DNA of 64,000 nt, taken from positions 12,095,118 through 12,159,117 of the forward strand of contig OZ234503.1 in NCBI GenBank assembly GCA_965153455.1. Direction: 5' to 3'. This document shows positions 24,801 through 35,800 of this stretch, in pieces. Made by a program: the position numbers and the translations under genes. Positions within the stretch are counted from its first letter, which is position 1; each line of letters opens with the position of its first letter. The notes below the pieces were generated by a model, which had not been told where the DNA came from, ran no database searches, and saw only the letters and a list, made by a program, of their open reading frames with translations. The stretch is from Sphagnum compactum (lineage: Eukaryota; Bryophyta; Sphagnopsida; Sphagnales).

Positions 24801-26239
24801 TTGTATTATAAGTTATTATTGGTTATTAAATGTTATATTACAACTATTGGTGATTATTGTATTATAAATTATTGTTTGATATTCTACATTATAATATCAT
24901 AGGCTATTGGTAGTTATTATATTGTAGGGTATTTAAAATTATTTTTCATAGGTTATTATTTTCTATTTTAAGTTATTTTTACCTTAGGCCATTATATTTT
25001 GTTTTAGATTGTTTTAAAGTTATTATGCTTAGGATAAAATCATTTATAATAACATTAAGTAGAATGACCTTGAATAATTTAAAGTATAACTTGAAATAAC
25101 ATACATTAATTTAAAATAAATAACCTAAGGTATAGCCTAAAGTTAGTTGAATAATTTAATTTTAAATAATTTATAATAACATATAATAACATAAAATATA
25201 AGTTAGAATAACTAAAGTAGCTTAAAATAATATAGGGTATATCATAAAGTAACATAGATAGAATATTTTAAAAAACATAGAAATAAACCTATTTGCTATA
25301 GTAAATTGTAATAGTGAATTATGTTAACTAGAAATGAAACATGATGTCTACATAGTGATATTATAATGAAATAACTTTCACTAGGTGAAATTAGTAAAAT
25401 GCAATGAAGTTATTTCACTTTTAAGGTCCCATAGTGATTTAAGCTAGTAAACTACACCCCACTTTGGTAGTAGTGTAACCACCTGGTGTTTGGTTTTGTG
25501 CAGGTCAGTGTGAGTAGTTGATGCTTGTCACTCTTCCTAGTCCCATCCCGAAGCTCCAACACGCCCTTCTACCCCCAAAGTGTTGCGAGCCAAAGAGCGT
25601 GCCCCAACTCCTTATTTTTTCGTTGTTTTTAATTTAAACTCACATTTGAGTCTATTAACGAACTTGAAGATGCGTCATTTGTCATTGAAAGGTATCTTCC
25701 AAGCTAAGCAATGATCAATGATGTAGGCATTAATTACCTAAAATTGCTTGATAATACATAGTTTGGGCAATCCATAATTCAAGTTTAGTAGTGTCCATAA
25801 TTTTTACTTAATTTATTTGATTTACGGAAATCTATAATTTTATGAGGCCTGGGTTTAGGGGATCATGATTTTCATTTTCATTTTTCTTTTGTGAGGGTTT
25901 GTTTTTCTTTCATAATGGGTGGGTTCAAGTCTTTAAATATTTATTTTTGGTCGTTGGAGGTGGAGGGGACACCTCGATTTATCCGAAACTTTTTATTTTT
26001 TTATAATTGGGTGTGGGTTCATGTTCTAGGGTTTAGAGTTAGGGTTTATGGGGTCAGGGGAGATTTTCATTTAATTCCTTTGATGCTAAATAAGTGGGAG
26101 GGATCCCATTTTTGCCTTTTTATTTTCAATCTCATTTCACTTGAAAGTTTTGAAGTCTTTCATTTCATTTAGGAATGTCAAGTGATTTGAATGTTTTTTT
26201 AAAGGTTTTGGGAATTCGATTTCATTTTTCTTTTTTAGG

Positions 26240-27390
26240 GTTCATTTCACTTGCCATCTATGGAGTTTATTTTATCACATCTTGGATTGAACTCCTCCAA
26301 TAGTGACCAGGAATTGTTTGAGGAAATTGTGATAAATGATAAAATTGCAATGTAAGCGACAATTGCTTGTGTCAATATTTTGGAATATTTCACATCAATA
26401 GAGCTGGATTAAAAAAGTGAAAAATTGGTCAACCTTGATGTAAGTGTGTGGGACATATTAATGACCATGTGAACCACACCAAGTTTGTTTAAGTTTCTCA
26501 CCAATTTCATTTGAAAATTTGGCTCAACTTGTGGTCCTAACCAATGTTGTGGGATTCTCATGGGCGGCTTGAAAATCAAACTAAGAACCTAACCGGTCGT
26601 TCACAACCTAGTGATAACCACCCCTAAAATGTTTAAGGTTTTCAAAAATCAAAAAAGTTGAAAATCAAAAAGGGTATCTCCCAATACCTTTCGCACCAAT
26701 TTTCAACTTTAAGGTTATAGCTCATAGGTTTAGGTTTAGGGTTTAAAGCTAGCCATTTTAAGTGTACCTTTTTAGGGTTAGGTTTTTTTTTTTTTAGGGT
26801 TCATTATAGTTGCCATCTATGGAGTTTATTTTAACACATCTTGATTTGAGCTCCTTCAATAGCGACAAGGAGTTGCTTGAGGAAATTGCGATAAACGATC
26901 AAATTGTACTACAAGCAACAATTGCTTGTGTCAACATTTGGGATTGTTTCACATCAATAGAATTGGATGAAGTAAATGAAAAATCAGTCAACCCCGATGT
27001 AAGTGTGTGGGACATCTTAACGACCATGTGAACCATGCCAAATTTATTTAAGTTTCTCACCAACTTCATTTTGGGAAAATTTGAAAAATTGGCTCAACTT
27101 GTGGTCCTAACTAGTGCTGAGCGATTCTCATGGGCAACTTGAAAATTAGCAAGGTTTTCAAGTTGAAAACCGTCGGTTCTTAGATTATATGAAAATCAAA
27201 TTGAGAATGTGACTGGTGGTTCATAGCCTAGTGAGAATCGTCCTTAGAACCTTTAAGGTTCTCAAAAATCAAAAAAATTAAAAATCAAAAAAAGTATCTC
27301 TCAATACCTTTTGGACCAGTTTTCAACTTTAAGGTTATAGGTTTAGGTATAGGGTTTAGAGCTAGCCATTTTTAGATGTAGATGTTTAGG
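26240..27390 (+). pseudogene. Tandemly duplicated Harbinger-like transposase fragment
   Basis: Two copies of a ~550 bp segment, roughly 26,240-26,765 and 26,795-27,385. Each encodes an N-terminal piece starting near LPSMEFIL and running through IACVNI, SVWDIL and LFKFLTNF. The stretch LFKFLTNF...KFEKLAQLVV in copy 2 resembles the region just before the catalytic domain of Harbinger (PIF) nucleases. Copy 1 has several stops; copy 2 is open for 73 codons and then stops at 27,029. No DDE core is present. Family assignment is tentative. Each copy is followed by a GGTTTAGGGTTT-type telomere-like phrase. Confidence 0.5.
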
Positions 27391-27569
27391 GTTAGGGTTA
27401 ACAATTAAGAATTAAGGTTAAGTTTACAAATTAAGGTTTAGTCATTGCTTGAAGTGACGCCCTAAATTGTATAAATTAAATGTTAGTGAATGAAAGCTCC
27501 TTTGATTTTGCTTTATGTGTTATATGTTATTTGACAATTGCTTTAGATCTCTCTTATGTTTTTTTTTAG

Positions 27570-29080
27570 ATCTTTTAGCTTTTTATTCGGCTCTTGTTTT
27601 CTGTTATTTTAGCTTTTGCTTCTAAATCTTGCTTTTGGGCCTTGCTTTTGTTCCGGCTTTCATTTTGCAAGTCTAGGTTTTCATCCTTGGCTTTAGTTTT
27701 TGGTTTTTGCCTAGCTTTCGTTCTTACTTCTGTTTTTCAACTTTTCATTTATGGCTCTTACTTGGCTTTCGCTTCTTGTTTTTGTATCTCACTTTTTGTT
27801 TTTAGCTCTCGTCGAATTCTCATTTTTCACTTCTATCTTTCACTTTTTGCTTATGGGTGAAAGCACATTACAATGGACCAAAAATGACGAACGTGGTGTT
27901 CATAATTAGTCCTTTTCACAATGTAAAACTGAAGTCATTATTTCAAAATCACAAACATTCCCCCCTAAATTTAAAAATTTCTGGATTTCAAGAAAGGACC
28001 CCCTCAAAAATCCTACATTCTATATATATTTTGAAATGTAACTTAAAATTCATCAATGTGTGGATTTCAAGGACTAAATTCAACAACTAACTCTTAGAAT
28101 TTCATAAATTTTTCAAATATTCTTTTTTAATGAATTAATCCATTCAAAATCTACATTCATGATACCATTCCACTAAAAAAAAGGCATTTATTGGTATAGT
28201 TCATGATGTATTTTTAGTCCATAACACAAATTAGGGATTGTGACAACAAAGTTGCCTTAACTTAGAATGTCCACTTTGAGTTCATAATATCATTATTTGT
28301 CATTCTGTTTTTATAATGTTTTTGACTTCTACATTACTTCTAAAAAATGAATCCTTCTCAACGTTTGATCATAATTTCAAAGTTGTATAGGCCTATAACT
28401 TAACACCCCCCCCCCCTCCCCCCCGTGAAAATTATAGTGTGACACCAAAAAATGGATTATCTAGTGTGCTTTCACCCTTATGGCTATTGTTTAGCTCTCA
28501 TTTTTCGCTTATGTTTCTCACATCTCATTTCTGGTTCTTGTTTAGATTTTGTTTCTTAGTTTTATATCTCACTTTTTGTTTCTAGCTCTATCCCACTTTC
28601 ACTTTTGTTTTTCGTTTCTAATTCTTGCTTGGTTTCACTTTTTGTTTTTTTTTTGTTTTTTGTTTCTATTTCTTGTTTTTCACTTTTGTCTTTTGCTTCT
28701 CACTTATGGTTCTTGGTTGGCTTTTGTTTCTTGCTTCTATTTTTCGCTTTTTACTTTTGGCCTTTGATTGGCTTTCATTTTTCACTACTATCTTTTGTTT
28801 CTTGCTTTTGGTTCTTACTTGGCTATTGCTTTTCATTTTTGGCTTTGCCTCGCTTTTATTTCTCACTATTGTTTCTTATTTTTTATTTTTGTCTCTCGTT
28901 TCTTGCTCTTGTTTTTTTTACTAACCTTCATTGTTTCTGCTCTTGTTTTAAGTCTTGGTTCTACTTTAGTTCAAGTTTTGATTCTTGATTCGAATACAAC
29001 TATTTGCTTCATATATCAAGGTATCTTTCTACTCTAGTTCTGGCTTCTCACTTTTGGCTCTTGCTTGCATCCTGGCATGC
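27570..29080. repeat. Pyrimidine-rich minisatellite, split by an insertion
   Basis: Plus strand is built from variants of TTGCTTTTCGCTTCTTG and GGCTCTTGCTTGGCTTT in two blocks, 27,570-27,850 and 28,480-29,080. The same motif stops and resumes exactly at the ends of the element at 27,856-28,476. The Phe/Leu-rich frames here are composition artefacts. Confidence 0.85.
27856..28476. mobile_element. Non-autonomous TIR element (family G), 621 bp
   Basis: Left end GGTGAAAGCACA, right end TGTGCTTTCACC, exact 12-base inverse complements. The hexamer CTTATG flanks both sides (27,850-27,855 and 28,477-28,482), an apparent target-site duplication. It interrupts a minisatellite, so the insertion is directly visible. 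The interior is AT-rich with a C-run near 28,410 and no coding frame. Confidence 0.85.
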
Positions 29081-29242
29081 ATTGAATGCATTTTTTTGTA
29101 GATTAGTACTTCCCCCTTGCTATTTTTTTTGCATGTTCAAGATTCCAAGTCCAAATCGGGGTGGAGGTCAAGCTTCCAAACTCTTTTTGAGGTAAATTTG
29201 GAATCAACTTTTACTTTTTCAAATTTTTTTTTTTTTGATTAG

Positions 29243-29836
29243 GGTGAAAACACATTACGATGGTAAAAAATTATTGTCACAAATACCTCTTTTGAAATTA
29301 CATGTTTTTAAACTTCTACCAAGTTAATATTGAAACATTTTTTTGTAAATAATATTTGGAATAAGGTATTTCAAAACGAAAAGAAAAAGATTGTAAAAAA
29401 AGTCCCACTTTGAAGTTGATATTAAATGATTGTAAAATATATTAGTGAAAAAAAATTAATTGTACTGATATATTACAAAGTGCAAATATATTTCAAAAAT
29501 CATTCAAACGATTAACAAATTTGATGAAATATTCAATCATATATTACATATGAGTTTATTGTCCCATTTCAATTCTATATGAAAAATTCCAAATCTAGAT
29601 GAGGTTTTTCATTCAAACAAACATAAATGTGTGAATACCTAAAAGTTTTTTGAAAAAACATTGTCATTTGAAAGATAACAAGAATTGTGTTGGAGGATTT
29701 GTGTCAAAAATCCATTCTTAATGTTTCTCAAAATGAAAAATGAAATGAAAAAATCTGCCCCCAAAATAATACAAAATGTACTACAAAACAAGTACATTTT
29801 TTTGCTCAAAATATACCACTATAATGTGCTTTCACC
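29243..29836. mobile_element. Second family G TIR element, 594 bp
   Basis: Left end GGTGAAAACACATTACGATG and the right end (complement GGTGAAAGCACATTATAGTG) match each other over 21 bases with four differences, and match the left end of the 27,856 element. No clear target duplication. The interior is AT-rich with no coding capacity. The 29,840-30,480 sequence beyond it is AT-rich with nothing recognised. Confidence 0.75.
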
Positions 29837-30489
29837 TATCAACAAAATTATAATAAATATCTATTCTATAAAAGAAAAAAATCTTGTGTCCTTTATCTTT
29901 GTTTAATTTTTAAGGTTAAGGCTAAAGTTAGCTTATTTTGGTATTGTCCATTCAAATCAAACCCTAGTCTTAAAACCCTAAAAGTTTTATTTTTGTGGTT
30001 AGATGGTGCAAGAAAATTATTTTTAGGAAAGACAACTTATTATACATTTTTCATTTCAACTATGTTTAGAAATGAGCTTTTTGATTTGTAAATGAGGTTT
30101 CAACACCAAACCCTAAATCCTCTTCCTCACCTAAATCTTCATAATTGTAACTTTCTTTACAATTTTTTTTGTTGTATGAATTAAATATTAATAAAGTAAT
30201 GGCCCATTCCAACTAAAATGATAATGTTATGAGAATTGAAATAAAGTTTTGTGAAATATTCCAAAATGATGTTTCTTTGGAAAAGAAACCTTTCCTTGAA
30301 ACATCACAAGAAAATGAAAGCTTGCAAACCCAATTGAGTATAGCTCCAAAAAGTGATTAGGAGAATGTGAATCAAAGATTCCATGTTTTACATGCTCAGA
30401 GATTGTTTTGAAAACCTTATGGCAAAAATGCATTGTGTTGGGCCTTTTATGTTATCAATGACAATACACAAGTAGGTGGCAAGGTACCT

Positions 30490-32534
30490 CAAAGTGATGC
30501 ACTACATGTATGTCACAAAGAGTAATGTATATACATTGCTTGCAAAGAAATTTGAGGAGGAAATAAATAGTCCCATGAAGAGTGGTTTGGAGAAAAACCA
30601 ACAAGGAATGGTTTGGAGAAAAACCAACAAGGAATGGTTTGACATAAAATCTAGAAATTGTTGTTTTTCATGTGGGGTGAACACACATGAGTCATGAGGT
30701 TTCACATAGTGTTCACCCCCGACGTGCTGGAGCCATAAGTGTGGTTTCACTCCCACCTCCTCCATATCCTTGCATACTTCCACTGTGTCTCATTCACCAA
30801 ACAAATGCTTCAAGATATTATGAGACACATTGCGTTCAATGTGCATCACATCCAATGTGTTGTGGATAGGGAGTTCCTACATTGGTCAAGTACATATGTC
30901 AATACATTATACAAAAAATGAATAAAACTCACCATAATTGTTTCATTAATCACATCCACCATACCACCCTAATACACTTGTGCATAGGTCAAATATAAAT
31001 ATAGTCCTCCCCATTTATTCAAGACAAGGTCATATACTAATGTGCATGACCCAAAAACACCACACTTCATTTGGCAACCCCACCATGATAACCAAACCAC
31101 CCAAGGACCACCACCCAGGTGAGTTGGAACAAAATGACCACGAGGGCTGTTATAAAACCATAAAAGGTTCATTAATTAGGTGGTTTATACCCATGTTACA
31201 ACCAGTATTCAACTTGACATTAACATCCTCACTATACATGGAAACCTTCACCAACCTTTTTTTTCATTCCACTAAATACGATGATTAACAAACCATTTGG
31301 AAGGACCACCATTCGGGTGGTTTGGAATAAAGGACCACTAGGGCTTGTACAAAACCATTAAAGGTCTGCTAATAACCTGGTTCATACCTTTAATAGAAGG
31401 ATATCTCCTAGCACTTGATACATGTATCTATGCCTTTATGTAGAGCATTTGGTCCTAGATTCCAAGCAACCTATGATTTAGGTCATGATTGTATTGACAT
31501 ACCTTCCAATACTCTAGTTGAAACAAGATGTTCAATCTTTTGACCCTAGATGTTTTTGTTGGGTCAAAACTGGTAGGTTTATGTTCAAGCCAAGTTGCCC
31601 TTGCCATTGTTGTTTGCTATGTAAATGACATCAATTGACATTTTTGTTGGTGGATTCCCTTGTTCATGTTCACCATCAAATGCAATTACATTGTGTTAAA
31701 AAGGGTGATGCAACCACTTTTTATGTTGTGAACAATACATGCTTTTATGAAGTGCACGTGACCTTCTAAACATTGTGGTTGCACCACAGCATGGGCACCT
31801 TCGATAGCCCTTTGTGACTAACCCAACTACTATGCCATACGCTGGTCGGTCATGCATGGTCCACATCAATATAGTTCTCATATTGAATTGCCCCATGCCA
31901 TTGAATTGATCGGCGTCTCACACATTGACCCCAACATCCCACAACATCTTGAATTCTTTCATTAATGGTTCAATAAACATGTCAAATTGTTCACATGTGA
32001 TAGCGGTTGGTCCAGGTATGATCAAAGATAACATCATGAAGTGTTTTTTAGTTGTTAACCAAGGCAAGATGTTATAGTTCACCAATAACACCAACCACAA
32101 AGACCATGTTGAACATTTTCCCCAAGTGGATTTAACCCATTAGTGAACAACCCTAATCGCACATTTCTTGGCTCATTTCCACATGGCCATTTCTAATCTA
32201 TGAACTCCCATTGCTTGGAGTCCGTTGCATGACACACCAGCCCATCTTGACTTGTTTGCATGCCGAATGATTAGGCTCAAGTGCTATACATGCATTCTAA
32301 TTGAGATGTGAGGGGAAAATGTCTGAACACCTTCCGAGGGACATTTGATCTCCCCATTTGCTTGTACCTGAGCTCCCCACACTTTGGGCATTGATTTACA
32401 TTAGCATGAACACCTCAAAATAACATACAACCATTCACATAAGCATCAATGACCTTGTAACCTAGCCCAAGTTTCTTAAATGTGCTTAAAGCCTCATATT
32501 TTGACCTTGACAATGCATTTGGTTGAGGTAAGAT
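30490..32534 (-). pseudogene. CACTA (TNP2-like) transposase remnant
   Basis: Read on the minus strand, TNP2 landmarks come in the expected order. From the right: FKKLGLGYKVIDA and CPKCGELRYK...VPRKVFRHFP near 32,330-32,510; EPRNVRLGLFTNG...NPLGE near 32,110-32,180; LVNYNILPWLTTKKHFMMLS near 32,030-32,090; RTILMWTMHDRPAYG and CPCCGATTMF near 31,770-31,880; AFDGEHEQGNPP near 31,660; then LDVMHIERNVSHNILKHLF near 30,810-30,870. Interrupting stops and frame shifts make it inactive. The gap near 30,930-31,640 looks like intron or decayed sequence and contains a ~110 bp diverged direct repeat (31,090-31,200 and 31,285-31,395). TNP2 cuts and moves En/Spm-type elements. Confidence 0.85.
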
Positions 32535-34320
32535 CACTAGAAGAAAAAAACCAATACGTGAGTAATGCATTTACAACTACTTGCGACTATTTGATTTTTA
32601 CAACTAACTTTTTGCCTATTGCGATTAGTGTGACATCATGCTAACATCAACCGAATCACCTATGACTAACTTGCGACTCATCTATGACTAAATTGGTTTA
32701 CATATATATATCGGTTGGATTTATCATTCAAGAATAACCATTTAAAATCCCATTAGTCACAATTAATGAACTAATGTTTAGTCGTAATCAACATATGTTT
32801 ATATACATAAATAATAATAATAATTTGATTTATGATTAAACTTAATATTCATAGTATTTTTATTGTAATTCATATATAATTATTCTAAAATAATAATTAT
32901 ATATTTATTTATAAACTAATTATAATAAACACATAAGTTATAATTCAGCTTAATTAGTCATTATTTTATTTTTATTTAAAAAAATATTGCAACTATAATT
33001 AAATGAATCAATTTAATTTTTATAATTGTAAGAATGACATTTCAATATACTAGAATATTTAATTATGTACTTACAATATATAATTTTTATTACATCGTAA
33101 ATTTTAGAAATAAATTTACTAAATTTTCAATAAAAATAATAAATAATTTTACTTACTATTTATTACTGCTTATATAAAATGAATAAATAATATTACAACA
33201 TAAATGTTCACATTAGTTAAAATGATAGTCCCCAATCATAAAATATAATTATTCTATTTACAACACTTATGTTTTACTAATAATAATAAAAATTGTATCC
33301 TAATTGAGAAGTTATGACCTATAGTTAAGATTTTTATTTCAGAATTTTATATTAATCTTAAAATAATGAGCAAAGTTGCTATAATTACTGTATTTAAAAA
33401 CAAAGATACACTAAAATAATTGTATGTATTACTCATTATTTACTTGTTTCGAATAAATTGTTAATAAAAAAACATAAAATTTTATATTAATAATTATTAC
33501 TATCTAGTGACAATGAAATTATTATAATTATTTAATTTATTTGTAATTTATAATTACAATAATTGAATAATTCATTATTATTAATAATATTAAAATATAA
33601 AATTATTTCTTATTTACATTTTTAGAATAATCGTAATTTAATTAAAATAATTAATGTTATGACCATAATTACATGGATTTTAGTATAATAAACTAAAACA
33701 TTTATTTCTTGTAACTATTTGTTCATAATATATCACTTTAATAAATAATTTTATAAAATGATTATATTTATTAATTGTCAGTTACATTAAATAATTATTG
33801 TTACAACATAGCTTTTATATTATATGATTTATATTCTTATAGTAAAATAAAACAAATACTTTAATTAATGTTACATTACTTTAAAATCATTATAATTTTT
33901 TTCAGATAAGTATCAATTATAATTATTTCATAATTATTTTCCAATTGAACATAATGTTCAAAATCTATAATTTATAATTTAAAATCTGAATTAAAATTTT
34001 GGAAAATTTATAATCTAATTATTGTATTGATTATAATTGCAGGAATTATTATACAGTAATTTTTTTTAATAAAAACATTCTGTAATTACTTATATATGAT
34101 AAATATTTTATAGTCATATTACAGTAATTAAAAAATATTCATATATGTTAAAAAAATTATTGTATTCATAGTTATTAATTACTAATGGAAAAAAACATTT
34201 ACTTTACTGATAAAAGTTTTTACAATAATAAATGTAATAAAATAATTCATTTAATGTTACTTTTAAAATGAATAATTTGTGTAGGAATTTATTTTCTAAT
34301 AGCAATTATTATTTCTAGAA
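32535..34320. mobile_element. CACTA-type terminus with AT-rich island
   Basis: The plus strand reads CACTAGAAGAAAAAAACC from 32,535, close to the CACTA-CAAGAAA end of plant En/Spm elements. Repeated GCGACTA / ATGACTAA / TAGTCGTAA motifs follow over 150 bases, like subterminal repeats. From 32,700 to 34,310 the sequence is almost pure A/T with no gene. A complementary TAGTG end was not found; the nearest candidate is the degraded TTTCTAG near 34,313. The element may be nested in the TNP2 remnant, or be its own subterminal region. Confidence 0.5.
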
Positions 34321-35340
34321 TTGAATTGATATTGATGCCAACATTTGTTGAAAACAAGTTGCATAGAAAACAAAGTTGGGGATGAGTTGCAACAATTTCT
34401 AAAACATCTTTATTCACATCAAGGTCATAATCCACACGCTTATGGATGTATTTTGAGATGAAGCAAGGGATGAATTGTAACAATTTTTGAAGCACTTTCA
34501 CTCATTAATACCAATTCACATGTTTGTGTATGTAATTTGGGGTAGTGTTAAATGTGTGTTGTGTGATGATTCAAAAATGCTTATTTCGAATTTGCCTATA
34601 AAATCAATTGCATTTAATCAATGTTCACTTGTATTTAACATTAGTTTACTTTGCACCTTGGCACATGTGATATAACTTTTTGAAACAAGTTGTCTATTTC
34701 TATTAAGATCATGAGAGCACCGCACCAATTGCAACGGAAGAAAGCATCAATGGAGTTTGTTTGAAGCAATCACGGACATCGGTGACAGACATCCGTCATC
34801 AGTCAACCACTCTCCGCTAAAAAGAAAGATCTCCGAGTACAACAACATCACAAGGGAAGAAGAACTAATAACTCTGTTATTGAACCATGAAGTGGGCCAA
34901 AGAAACAACAGCCGGGGGAAAAAAAAAGCACACGCACACATACACAGAGCAGTGGAACAACAGATGAGAAAGGACTGGGTCCACACAGCATACACAAGCT
35001 AGAAAATCTAGGACGAATTCTTCACCCAAAGAAAGCTTGTAAAAATCGGTTAAGAACATAAAAATAGCACAAACGATTCTGGAGTATTCCGAGCTCCACG
35101 AGAGCTTGATTGCAGAGGAAACAAAAAGGCAGAAGCAACAACAAAAAACACCAACCCCAATCCCCCTTTCGCAACAACTGTCCCTCTCTCTCAACTGTGC
35201 ACGGCAGGGAGCCTTCTTCGCCCTCTTCCCTTCACACCTGCCCTCGGAGAACGAAGGAAAGAGAGAGACGACGACGATCCCTGACAGATATCATCCAAAA
35301 ATCCTCATTTTCCAAATTTCATTCACAGGGGCTCGTTCCT
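34320..35340. other. Gene-free segment with leader-like composition
   Basis: From 34,700 to 35,340 the GC content rises. The minus strand is pyrimidine-rich, resembling the 5' leader at 1.75-2.34 kb, and ends against the GTCC minisatellite at 35,350. No coding frame follows it on the minus strand. It may be a stranded promoter/leader copy. The function is unknown. Confidence 0.35.
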
Positions 35341-35349
35341 TATGTTACT

Positions 35350-35800
35350 AATCTATCCGAAAAGTCGATCTTCATCCATATTCTTCATTCATCTTCTCAG
35401 CAGGCTGTCATCCTCATCCATTACCGTCGCCTTGACAAACGTTCGTCCTTCTGCTCGTTCGTCAGTCTGTCCGTCCATCCATCTCCTTTCTCATCCACGT
35501 TCTTCAATGCTCCACGTTCATCCTTCATCCTCATCCATTAACATGGCCTCAAAAAACGTTCTTCCTTCAACTCGTCCGTCCATCCATATCATTTCTTCAT
35601 CCACGTTCTTCATTGCTCCACGTTCATCCTTCATCCTCATCCATTCCCATGGCCTCAACAAACGTTCGTCCTTCAGCTCGTCCGTCCGTCCGTCCGTCCC
35701 ATATCCTTTCTTCATCCATGTTCTTCACTGGTCCGCGTTCATCCTTCATCCTCATCCATTCCCGTCGCCTCAACAAACGTCTGTCCTTCAGTTTGTCCGT
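35350..35800. repeat. Four-copy 105-117 bp minisatellite with TCC/GTCC runs
   Basis: Core CAACAAACGTTCGTCCTTC recurs near 35,437, 35,554, 35,660 and 35,774 with TCATCCTCATCCATT between copies and a (GTCC)n run at 35,680-35,700. In reverse complement the GGAC runs and GGATGAACG phrases echo the 1.06-1.43 kb array. Its right edge overlaps the last codons of the TPR-kinase gene. Confidence 0.8.

Noticed and set aside
27594-29037. Several Phe/Leu-rich frames resembling membrane proteins
   Set aside because: They are translations of a T/C-rich minisatellite. Different frames give equally hydrophobic peptides.
32640-34310. Organelle DNA insertion as explanation of the A/T island
   Set aside because: No organelle gene, tRNA or rRNA sequence is visible, and the composition is near-pure A/T unlike typical coding organelle DNA.
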